Assembly (NCBI GenBank): GCA_029775855.1
Contig: JARVJZ010000003.1
Coordinates: forward strand, 124,001 to 188,000
DNA from: Nitrososphaeria archaeon
Lineage (GTDB): Archaea; Thermoproteota; Nitrososphaeria; Nitrososphaerales; JAAOZN01
DNA length: 64,000 nucleotides
Direction: 5' to 3'
Numbering within the stretch: the first letter of the stretch is position 1; the number at the start of each line of letters is the position of its first letter. Position numbers and translations under genes: made by a program. This document shows, one piece after another, positions 17,907 through 24,991 of this stretch. Below the pieces are notes generated by a model. It was not told the origin of the DNA, did not search any database, and saw only the letters and a program-made list of their open reading frames with translations.

Positions 17907-17962
17907 CTTATCAAGCCCAGCAGTAGCTACCTTATACCTTGTTAATAAGTTTTCTCAAAAGC

Positions 17963-17975
17963 AAATATATTAAAG
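17963..17975 (+). promoter_or_regulatory. TATA box of ilvD
   Basis: The box aaatatattaaag is centred near 17969, so transcription should begin at about 17996, six bases before the TTG start of ilvD. This predicts a nearly leaderless message. Confidence 0.6.
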
Positions 17976-18001
17976 GTTGTGGAATATAGGTTAGGGTCTA
18001 T

Positions 18002-19669
18002 TTGAGAAGCAGTAAAATTAAGGATGGTGTTGATAGAGCGCCTCATAGAAGTCTTCTAAAGGCTGTGGGTGTCAAGGATGAAGACATGCAGAAGCCCTTC
18101 ATAGGAATAGCAAACTCGTATACGGACATTGTGCCTGGGCATATTCATTTAAACGAGTTAGCTAAAGTCGTTAAGCAAGCTGTAAGGGAGGCTGGCGGCG
18201 TTCCATTCGAATTTAACACCATAGCTGTGGATGACGGGATAGCTATGGGTCATCTTGGTATGAGATATTCTCTACCATCAAGAGAGTTGATAGCAGACTC
18301 TGTGGAGACGATGGTTCAAGCACACTGCTTTGACGCACTAATCTGCATAGCGAGCTGCGACAAAATAGTTCCAGGTATGCTCTTAGCCGCAGTCAGACTC
18401 AACATTCCCACAATCTTTCTTAGTGGCGGCCCTATGCCAGCAGGTAGGTTAAAAGATGGTAGGGCAATAGACTTCTCAACCGTCTACGAATCAGTAGGCG
18501 CATACTACAAAGGTCAAATCACACTAGAAGCGCTTAAGGAGATCGAGGGACTCGCGTGCCCAACTTGCGGCTCCTGCGCTGGACTATTCACAGCCAACTC
18601 AATGAACTGCGTCTGCGAAGCGTTAGGAATAGCACTACCGGGCAACGGCACCGCGCTAGCAACATCTCCAGAGCGGTTAGATCTAGCACGCAAAGTTGGG
18701 AGAAGCATCTTGAAGCTTTGGGAGTTAGATCTTAAGCCTCTTGATATAATAACTGATAAGTCGATTGATAACGCATTCGCCTTAGATCTAGCTATAGGCG
18801 GCTCGACAAATACTGTTTTGCATCTTCTTGCTTTAGCTAAAGAGGCTGGCATCGACTACTCCTTAAAAAGAGTTGATGAGCTTTCAAGTAAGGTTCCTCA
18901 TCTATGTAAGCTGAGCCCAGCATCAAACTTTCATCTTGAAGACTTTGCGGCTGCTGGAGGTGTGGGTGCGGTGCTTAAGGAGTTGAGTAAGCTCGATGAT
19001 GTAGTTGATCTGAAGCAGATTACAGTTACCACAAAGACTCTTGGAGAAAATATCCGTGACTCTATCATTCGTGATGCTCAAGTCATAAGAACTGTTGAGC
19101 AACCATACAGCAGAATTGGTGGAATAGCCGTCTTATTCGGAAATTTAGCGCCCGAAGGTTCTGTAGTTAAAGTTGGTGCGGTAGACCCAGCAATTAAACA
19201 GCATAGGGGTGAAGCGGTTGTGTTTAACTCAGAAGATGAAGCCCTTGAAGGTATCAAAGAAGGTAAAGTCGATAAAGGCGATGTGGTCGTGATTAGATAT
19301 GAGGGGCCTAAAGGTGGACCTGGTATGCCTGAAATGCTCGCACCTACATCTATGATTGTTGGCATGGGGTTAGGCAAGGATGTTGCCTTAATCACTGATG
19401 GGCGCTTCTCAGGAGCTACTAGAGGAATATGTGTGGGACATGTCTCACCAGAGGCTGCTGCTGGAGGACCAATAGCACTAATAGAAGACGGCGACACCAT
19501 AAAGATAGATTTAGAGAAGAAGTCTATCACAGTAGAGCTTTCAAATGAGGAAATGGACGAGCGTAGAGCAAATTGGAAACCTATTGAACCACGCTTTAAG
19601 TCAGGCTACTTAAGAAGATACTCTATGCTGGTAGGCTCAGCGAGTAGAGGCGCAACGCTTACCTCCTAA
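18002..19669 (+). CDS. ilvD: Dihydroxy-acid dehydratase
   Basis: Fe-S dehydratase that turns dihydroxyisovalerate and dihydroxymethylvalerate into the 2-oxo acids of valine and isoleucine. The Fe-S ligands are visible in [10 protein letters not shown] (near residue 120) and [18 protein letters not shown] (near 190), and the [11 protein letters not shown] and [10 protein letters not shown] motifs lie near 437 and 462. Length 555 is normal. TTG start at 18002 matches the promoter position. The next gene on the strand, a tenA-like gene, follows after 48 bases without a promoter-like box, so it may be in the same operon. Confidence 0.96.
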   Translation: MRSSKIKDGVDRAPHRSLLKAVGVKDEDMQKPFIGIANSYTDIVPGHIHLNELAKVVKQAVREAGGVPFEFNTIAVDDGIAMGHLGMRYSLPSRELIADSVETMVQAHCFDALICIASCDKIVPGMLLAAVRLNIPTIFLSGGPMPAGRLKDGRAIDFSTVYESVGAYYKGQITLEALKEIEGLACPTCGSCAGLFTANSMNCVCEALGIALPGNGTALATSPERLDLARKVGRSILKLWELDLKPLDIITDKSIDNAFALDLAIGGSTNTVLHLLALAKEAGIDYSLKRVDELSSKVPHLCKLSPASNFHLEDFAAAGGVGAVLKELSKLDDVVDLKQITVTTKTLGENIRDSIIRDAQVIRTVEQPYSRIGGIAVLFGNLAPEGSVVKVGAVDPAIKQHRGEAVVFNSEDEALEGIKEGKVDKGDVVVIRYEGPKGGPGMPEMLAPTSMIVGMGLGKDVALITDGRFSGATRGICVGHVSPEAAAGGPIALIEDGDTIKIDLEKKSITVELSNEEMDERRANWKPIEPRFKSGYLRRYSMLVGSASRGATLTS

Positions 19670-19717
19670 TTCAGAGAAAACCATAAGAAGACCAAGATTG
19701 AACAATATAGAAGAAAG

Positions 19718-20365
19718 ATGGATGCTGCAAGCTTCATTATCAAAGTGCGTAAAGAACTTAGCGAAGAGAACAAAAAGATACTAGAGCACCCTTTCATAAA
19801 AGATGCAGAAGCGGGGAAGCTTTGTGAAGACAAGATTAAGTGCTTCATTACACAACAAGACTATATCATATCCCACGACCTACGCTCTCTAGCATTAATG
19901 CTTACAAGAAGCAAACACCAAGATGAAACCGATTTCTTCCATCCTCTAATCCAAGGAGATATAGAGGCGTTAAAAAAGCTACATATTTTTGCCGAGGAGC
20001 TGGGTTTAAAGATAGAAGATTTTACCACACAACAACTAATACCTGAAGCAGTATCATACACACACTACCTTGCTTGGCTTGCCCTCTACGCTAATGCAGG
20101 TGAACAAGCCGCTGCCCTAATAGTCAACCTTCCAGTCTGGGGAGAAGCGTGCAGAAGATTTGGCTCAGCCTTAAAAGAGAAGTATGGATACAAGAAGCTT
20201 GACTTCTTTGAACTCTTCTTACAACCTTTTGACGCGGTAGAGGCTGCAGCATTCAAGGTCATAAATAGGTATATTGAAAGATTTAGTATAACGATGGAGC
20301 GGTGCGTGAAGATGATTCAACGCTACGAGCTGATGTTCTGGGATAGCATCTACAGACTTGTGTAA
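19718..20365 (+). CDS. TenA/PqqC-like protein lacking the catalytic cysteine
   Basis: All-helical TenA-family protein of 215 residues. Family landmarks: HPFIKDAEAGKL (near 24), the YTHYLAWLA segment (near 114) and the C-terminal YELMFWDSIY with its conserved glutamate (Glu204). The position of the catalytic cysteine of classic thiaminase II/TenA is not a cysteine (the segment reads LPVWGEACRR; the neighbour has LPCYWIY). TenA proteins hydrolyse aminopyrimidines in thiamine salvage; this copy may belong to the cysteine-less TenA_E type or do another reaction. ATG 19718; followed within 3 bases by the second copy. Confidence 0.75.
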   Translation: MDAASFIIKVRKELSEENKKILEHPFIKDAEAGKLCEDKIKCFITQQDYIISHDLRSLALMLTRSKHQDETDFFHPLIQGDIEALKKLHIFAEELGLKIEDFTTQQLIPEAVSYTHYLAWLALYANAGEQAAALIVNLPVWGEACRRFGSALKEKYGYKKLDFFELFLQPFDAVEAAAFKVINRYIERFSITMERCVKMIQRYELMFWDSIYRLV

Positions 20366-20370
20366 AATTG

Positions 20371-21039
20371 ATGCACAGAGCCTTTACCAATTACCTTTGG
20401 TCTTCAATAAAAAACATCTTCGACGCGATACTTAGACACCCCTTCATAAAAGGCCTTGTCAACGGCAACCTAGAGGAAGCACGATTCAAGTTCTATGTTA
20501 TACAAGACAGCCTATATTTAAGTGAATACGCCAGAGTCTTAAGCTTAGCTGCAGCTAAAGCGCCTTCAGACGATTGGTTTCTCGCCTTCAACGAGCACGC
20601 TAAATTAGCGCTTGTTGCTGAAAGATCTCTTCACGAAAGTTTCTTTAAAGAATGGGGTTTAAGCGAAGAGCAGATTAACGCTATACCAATGATGCCAACA
20701 AACCTAGCCTACACCTCATATCTTAGAGCCGTAGCCCTCTCAGCACCCTTCCACGATACATTAGCGGCGCTACTGCCATGCTACTGGATATACTGGGAAG
20801 TAGGTAAAGAATTGGAGAAGCAAGGCTCTAAGAACCCCATTTATCAGAGGTGGATAGAAACATATTCTTCAAAAGAGTTTGGCGGCATATGTGAAGTCGT
20901 TATAGAGATCGTTGAGCAAGCGTCAAAAAGCCTAACAGTAGAGCAGAAGGAAAACATGAAAAAGCACTTCACCACCACGAGTAGATACGAATACCTATTC
21001 TGGGATGCAAGCTACAATATGGAGCATTGGCCCCTCTAA
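20371..21039 (+). CDS. tenA: TenA-family aminopyrimidine aminohydrolase (thiaminase II type)
   Basis: Salvages thiamine pyrimidine by hydrolysing aminomethyl-aminopyrimidine. The catalytic cysteine is Cys137 in LLPCYWIYWEVG and the C-terminal glutamate is Glu207 in YEYLFWDASY, both at positions close to the characterised bacterial enzyme. HPFIKGLVNG near 23 and YTSYL near 114 are also typical. ATG 20371 is preferred to the TTG three bases earlier. Together with the upstream paralogue it sits between ilvD and cimA; acetolactate synthase needs thiamine diphosphate, so a cofactor-supply link is possible but is inference. Confidence 0.88.
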   Translation: MHRAFTNYLWSSIKNIFDAILRHPFIKGLVNGNLEEARFKFYVIQDSLYLSEYARVLSLAAAKAPSDDWFLAFNEHAKLALVAERSLHESFFKEWGLSEEQINAIPMMPTNLAYTSYLRAVALSAPFHDTLAALLPCYWIYWEVGKELEKQGSKNPIYQRWIETYSSKEFGGICEVVIEIVEQASKSLTVEQKENMKKHFTTTSRYEYLFWDASYNMEHWPL

Positions 21040-21065
21040 AACTCTATACATCAAATATAGCGTTA

Positions 21066-21076
21066 AACTTATATTA
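21066..21076 (+). promoter_or_regulatory. TATA box of the citramalate synthase gene
   Basis: The box aacttatatta is centred near 21071, predicting a transcript start near 21097. The transcript would then carry an AGAGGT motif (21103-21108) well before the first GTG, which bears on the choice of start codon. Confidence 0.5.
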
Positions 21077-21133
21077 GAAGTGTAGAGAGAGTAAGGCTCA
21101 ACAGAGGTAAACCAAATCGATTCAAAGATCGAT

Positions 21134-22711
21134 GTGCTCGACACAACGCTAAGGGACGGCGCTCAAACCTACGGTATATCATTCACCCTCCAAGATAAAC
21201 TAAGTATAACACAAAGGCTCGACGAGCTAGGTATAAAGTATATTGAAGGAGGCTGGCCTGCATCAAACCCAAAAGACTCAGAATTCTTCAACATAGCAAA
21301 GACACTCAAACTAAAACACTCGGAGATAGTCGCCTTCACCAGCACAAAAAAGAAGAACACACAACCAGACAAAGACTTAAACCTCAAGGCAGTCATATCC
21401 TCAGGCGTAAAGAGCGTTGTAGTCTTTGGAAAAGCTTGGAACCTACATGTTAACCACGTGCTGAAGATAAGCCTAGAAGATAACCTCGACATAATAAAAG
21501 AATCGATTCTCTTTCTTAAAAGTAAGGGGTTAAATGTTATCTTCGACGCTGAACACTACTTTGACGGATACAAAGCAGACCAAACTTATGCGCTTAAAGT
21601 CCTACAAGTAGCTGAAGAAGCTGGAGCAGACACGCTCGTTTTATGCGACACTAACGGAGGAACCCTACCACACGAAGTCCATACAATAGTGCTCAGAACG
21701 AAGGAGAAGGTAAGGAGCAAGCTAGGAATACACGCGCACAACGACGCAGGGTTGGCTGTAGCTAACACAATTATAGCTGTATCTGCTGGTGTAAGGCACA
21801 TACAAGGCACAATAAACGGATTAGGGGAAAGATGTGGTAATGCTGACCTATGCCAAATACTACCCACACTACATTTTAAAATGGGCTTCACCATCCTAGA
21901 ATCACATAAACCACGAGACCAGCAGCTAAAAGGGTTAACCGCCCTATCAGAATATGTATATGAACTACTCAACCTCCAAGGAGTAGCTAATCAACCCTAT
22001 GTAGGCAAAAACGCCTTCAAGCATAAAGCCGGTGTGCATATCGACGCCATAAAAAAAGTGTATAAAGCATACGAACATATCGACCCATCACTAATAGGCA
22101 ATGAAAGAGGAATCTCTATTTCCGAGCTCTCCGGCAGAGCAAGCATCGTAAGCTTGGCTTCTGAGCTCAACCTTGACCTAAGCAAAGACCATAGCTTAGT
22201 TAACGAAGTTCTAAAAGAAATTAAGGAGCTTGAAGCAAAAGGATACCACTTCGAAAACGCTAAGGCAAGTGCACACCTCATCCTACTTAAAAAAGCTGGG
22301 CTACTAGAAACCCCATTCAAATTGGTCTCTTGGAAAGCATCGTCTAAAATGGATGGTAAAAATCGATGCTCAGCCGAAGTAACAGTTGAATTTTCTGGTG
22401 AAATCCATAAAGAAAAGGCAACGGGCGTAGGTCCAGTCCACGCACTTGATGTAGCTTTTAGGCAAGCGATCCTACGCAAATATCCACAGCTTTCAAACAC
22501 TAAGCTCATCAACTACAAAGTTACGGTAGTCGACAGCATAAAAGCTACAGCATCTGTAGTAAGAGTCTTCATAGAGTTTGAAGACAATGGTAAAAGATGG
22601 GCAACAACTTCAGTCTCGTCAAATATAATCGAGGCGAGCATAAAAGCCTTAGCTGAAGGATACACCTACAAACTGCTACTAGACAAATCGCATAAGAAAC
22701 TAAACACATAG
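21134..22711 (+). CDS. cimA: (R)-Citramalate synthase
   Basis: Condenses acetyl-CoA with pyruvate to citramalate, the threonine-independent entry to isoleucine. The barrel begins LDTTLRDGAQTYGISFT; HAHNDAGLAVANT near residue 196 carries the metal-binding histidines, and the C-terminal LeuA-type regulatory domain (about 395-515) includes KATGVGPVHALD. GGWPASNPKD near 39 and the overall pattern match the CimA subgroup rather than LeuA. GTG 21134 leaves a very short N terminus and has no ribosome binding site. The frame is open back to 21095, and an ATC codon at 21116 lies 7 bases after AGAGGT, so a non-standard start adding about six residues is possible. Confidence 0.9.
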   Translation: MLDTTLRDGAQTYGISFTLQDKLSITQRLDELGIKYIEGGWPASNPKDSEFFNIAKTLKLKHSEIVAFTSTKKKNTQPDKDLNLKAVISSGVKSVVVFGKAWNLHVNHVLKISLEDNLDIIKESILFLKSKGLNVIFDAEHYFDGYKADQTYALKVLQVAEEAGADTLVLCDTNGGTLPHEVHTIVLRTKEKVRSKLGIHAHNDAGLAVANTIIAVSAGVRHIQGTINGLGERCGNADLCQILPTLHFKMGFTILESHKPRDQQLKGLTALSEYVYELLNLQGVANQPYVGKNAFKHKAGVHIDAIKKVYKAYEHIDPSLIGNERGISISELSGRASIVSLASELNLDLSKDHSLVNEVLKEIKELEAKGYHFENAKASAHLILLKKAGLLETPFKLVSWKASSKMDGKNRCSAEVTVEFSGEIHKEKATGVGPVHALDVAFRQAILRKYPQLSNTKLINYKVTVVDSIKATASVVRVFIEFEDNGKRWATTSVSSNIIEASIKALAEGYTYKLLLDKSHKKLNT

Positions 22712-22730
22712 ATTAACATATGACAGAAGG

Positions 22731-22741
22731 CTTTTAACCAA
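22731..22741 (+). promoter_or_regulatory. Probable TATA box of ilvC
   Basis: The weak box cttttaacca is centred near 22735, giving a transcript start near 22761. It is followed by a strong ribosome binding site AAGGAGGT (22765-22772) placed 6 bases before TTG 22779. Confidence 0.4.
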
Positions 22742-22778
22742 TCAACTAGTAGGCTATAGGCAACAAGGAGGTAGACAA

Positions 22779-23780
22779 TTGGCGAAAATATGGTATGATA
22801 AAGACACCACTCTAGACGCTCTAAAGCAAGAGGTAATAGCTGTAATCGGATACGGAAGCCAAGGCTCAGCACAAGCCTCCAACTTAAAAGATTCAGGATT
22901 AAATGTGATAGTGGGGCTAAGAGAAGAAGGCGCAAGCTGGAACAAAGCGATTAGAGACGGGCATAAAGTATCCAAAATCAAAAAAGCTGTAGAGGAAGCA
23001 GACATAATCCACATACTAGTCCCAGACATGATCCAACAAACACTCTACGAAAAGGAAATAGCACCAACCTTAAGAAAAGGACAAGCCCTAAGCTTCTCAC
23101 ACGGCGCAGCCATACATTGGGGCTGGATCAAACCACCAAACTGGGTAGATGTAATAATGCTAGCGCCGAAATCACCAGGGCAAAGAGTCAGAGAGCTCTA
23201 CCTCGAAGGATTCGGTACACCAGCACTAGTAGCTGTGCACCAAGACTACTCTAAAAAAGCTTGGCCTAGAATCCTAGGGTTAGCGAAGGGTGTTGGCTGC
23301 ACACGAGCCGGTGTAATTGAGACCACATTTAAAGAGGAGGTTGAAACCGATTGGTTCGGTGAGCAAGTGGATCTATGTGGAGGTGTTGATAGGCTTATCC
23401 GAACTGCCTTTGAGGTTTTGGTGGAGAACGGCTATCAGCCTGAAGTAGCCTACTTTGAATGCTTGCACGAGTTAAAGCTGATTGTAGATCTTATCCAAAG
23501 ATATGGGATAAGTGGTATGTATAAGAGGGTGAGTGAGACAGCACGCTACGGCGGATTGACTAGAGGCGGCTTAGTGATAGATCAGCAGACCAAACGCAAG
23601 ATGCAAACTATACTCGACGAAATACGCTCAGGCAAATTCGCAGAAGAGTGGTATAGAGTCTACGCGAAAGAAGGACCAGCATCATTCAACAAATATCTCG
23701 ATGAGCTTCAAAAGCATCCCATAGAGCAGGTTGGGCTTAAACTAAGACGAATGATGTGGGCAGAAGGCGAAGTCAGCTGA
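22779..23780 (+). CDS. ilvC: Ketol-acid reductoisomerase (class I)
   Basis: Isomerises and reduces acetolactate or acetohydroxybutyrate. The N-terminal Rossmann domain has AVIGYGSQGSAQASNL (residues 21-36); the beta2-alphaB cofactor loop reads GLREEGASW (46-54). The C-terminal knotted domain holds the acidic metal ligands around ETDWFGEQVDLCGG (near 190) and YFECLHELKLIVDL (near 226). Length 333 is class I. Glu49, Glu50 and Gly51 stand where NADPH enzymes usually have basic or serine residues, hinting at NADH use. TTG start with an AAGGAGGT site 6 bases upstream. Confidence 0.95.
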   Translation: MAKIWYDKDTTLDALKQEVIAVIGYGSQGSAQASNLKDSGLNVIVGLREEGASWNKAIRDGHKVSKIKKAVEEADIIHILVPDMIQQTLYEKEIAPTLRKGQALSFSHGAAIHWGWIKPPNWVDVIMLAPKSPGQRVRELYLEGFGTPALVAVHQDYSKKAWPRILGLAKGVGCTRAGVIETTFKEEVETDWFGEQVDLCGGVDRLIRTAFEVLVENGYQPEVAYFECLHELKLIVDLIQRYGISGMYKRVSETARYGGLTRGGLVIDQQTKRKMQTILDEIRSGKFAEEWYRVYAKEGPASFNKYLDELQKHPIEQVGLKLRRMMWAEGEVS

Positions 23781-23827
23781 CCCATAATCGTTAAATTTGA
23801 GCAAAAATCTGCTAGAGGTAGACTAAG

Positions 23828-24121
23828 TTGCCCAGATCACACGGATACAGAAGAAAGACAAGACGGCTCCTAAGAGTAGACGGCTCAAAGAATAGAGGCT
23901 TAACCCCTTTGTTGAGAGAATACAAAGTCTCCGAAAAGGTAGTTATAGACATAAACCCCTCACAGGTAAAAGGGATGCCCCATAGAAGGTTTCAAGGTAA
24001 GGTAGGAGTAGTGGAAGAAGTGGGGCGTAGAACCTTGACAATAAGAGTTCCAATAGGTGATAAGGTGAAGAAGGTTATTGCTCGTTTAGAGCACGTAAAA
24101 CCCCTTAAAGAGGTTGCTTAA
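23828..24121 (+). CDS. rpl21e: Ribosomal protein L21e (eL21)
   Basis: Component of the 50S subunit, 97 residues. The N terminus SHGYRRKTRRLL, the KVVIDINPSQVKGMPHRRF segment and the RFQGKVGVV motif are typical of archaeal L21e with its SH3-like fold. TTG start. A TATA-like gttaaattt near 23790 precedes it. The rpo4 gene follows after 2 bases, a common archaeal pairing that joins ribosome and RNA polymerase components in one operon. Confidence 0.95.
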   Translation: MPRSHGYRRKTRRLLRVDGSKNRGLTPLLREYKVSEKVVIDINPSQVKGMPHRRFQGKVGVVEEVGRRTLTIRVPIGDKVKKVIARLEHVKPLKEVA

Positions 24122-24123
24122 AG

Positions 24124-24447
24124 TTGTCTGAACAGAAGATAAAGAAGCAGCCCATAACTATACCTGAAGCAAAAAAGCTGTTAGAAAATCTCGACCTCGA
24201 CCAAGCGGACCAAATACAGAAAAGAACCCTAGACTACCTCACAAAGTTCTCGAAGACCACACCCGAAAAAGCCAGTAAGCTTGTTAAAACGCTTATTGAA
24301 AAAGGTTTAACGGAGGAAGAGGCGGTAGAATTGGTTAACAACATGCCTAGGAGCATCGAAGAGGTAAGGGTATTCACTTCAGGTTGGAAGAAATTCCTAC
24401 CAACAGCAACTCTCCAAGAAATACTTAGTATACTACAGCAAGAATAG
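24124..24447 (+). CDS. rpo4: RNA polymerase subunit Rpo4 (RpoF)
   Basis: Pairs with Rpo7 to form the stalk of archaeal RNA polymerase. The 107-residue protein has the Rpb4/HRDC-like helical fold; the segment ITIPEAKKLLENL, the LDYLTKFSKTTPEKASKLV stretch and the C-terminal LPTATLQEILSIL helix match family members. TTG start, 2 bases after L21e. A run of six T residues (24462-24467) lies just past the stop and may end the transcript. Confidence 0.92.
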   Translation: MSEQKIKKQPITIPEAKKLLENLDLDQADQIQKRTLDYLTKFSKTTPEKASKLVKTLIEKGLTEEEAVELVNNMPRSIEEVRVFTSGWKKFLPTATLQEILSILQQE

Positions 24448-24991
24448 GACATTTATAGATCTTTTTTACCTTAATTACCGCTTTTTAATATTCATCTCAT
24501 ACTTATCTGTGCTATTTCAGACACACTTAGGCATCACTTACACTCCTATAGGTCTCTTTGCAGTAGGGCTCTGTGCTTTTGTTGCAAGTTCTTTATAAAA
24601 GGTCTAATTTTTATACGATTAAGTTAGGTTGCAGGTCGACAAATACATTACCTTTGATGTTGTTTATAATAAGATTTAGTTTAGCTCTGCAATGTTTATT
24701 TCTAGGTTTAATATTTACATACTTTATATTATTTACGTTATCAATTTATACTTAAAGATAGAAAGTAAAAGTAGCGGTATGTGAATTGAGGTAGTTAGAA
24801 GATGTATAATTTGATCCCGTTTGCTCCCAGATTACATGGATGGTTGTGTTTGAATAAAAGCTTAAGTTTCCTTATCACAATCTCCGCAAATCTGCTATTA
24901 TTTTTCATCAAATTATTGAAAGATACAGCAGTACAGGCTTCGGGCTTTGTCAAGATTCTTGTTAACCAGCTGAGAGTAAAGGTGAGTGAGC
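24448..24991. other. AT-rich intergenic region before hdrA (about 540 bases)
   Basis: The only gap above 300 bases. It is AT-rich, with several short open frames (for example 24573-24755 and 24802-25002) that have hydrophobic or shapeless products, no ribosome binding site and no known motif, so I do not call genes. I find no tRNA, no C/D boxes and no clear repeat. TATA-like stretches occur at about 24607-24617 and 24852-24862; the latter could drive hdrA with a leader of about 110 bases. The last bases, GGTGAgtgagc before ATG 24992, form the hdrA ribosome binding site. Confidence 0.5.
24462..24467 (+). terminator. Oligo-T transcription terminator after L21e-rpo4
   Basis: A T6 run 15 bases past the rpo4 stop, with a second T5 run near 24483-24487. 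Archaeal RNA polymerase commonly terminates at such T-rich tracts. No strong hairpin precedes it. Confidence 0.4.

Noticed and set aside
24573-24755. Short hydrophobic open frame in the rpo4-hdrA gap
   Set aside because: No ribosome binding site or promoter spacing, very AT-rich codons, no family resemblance.
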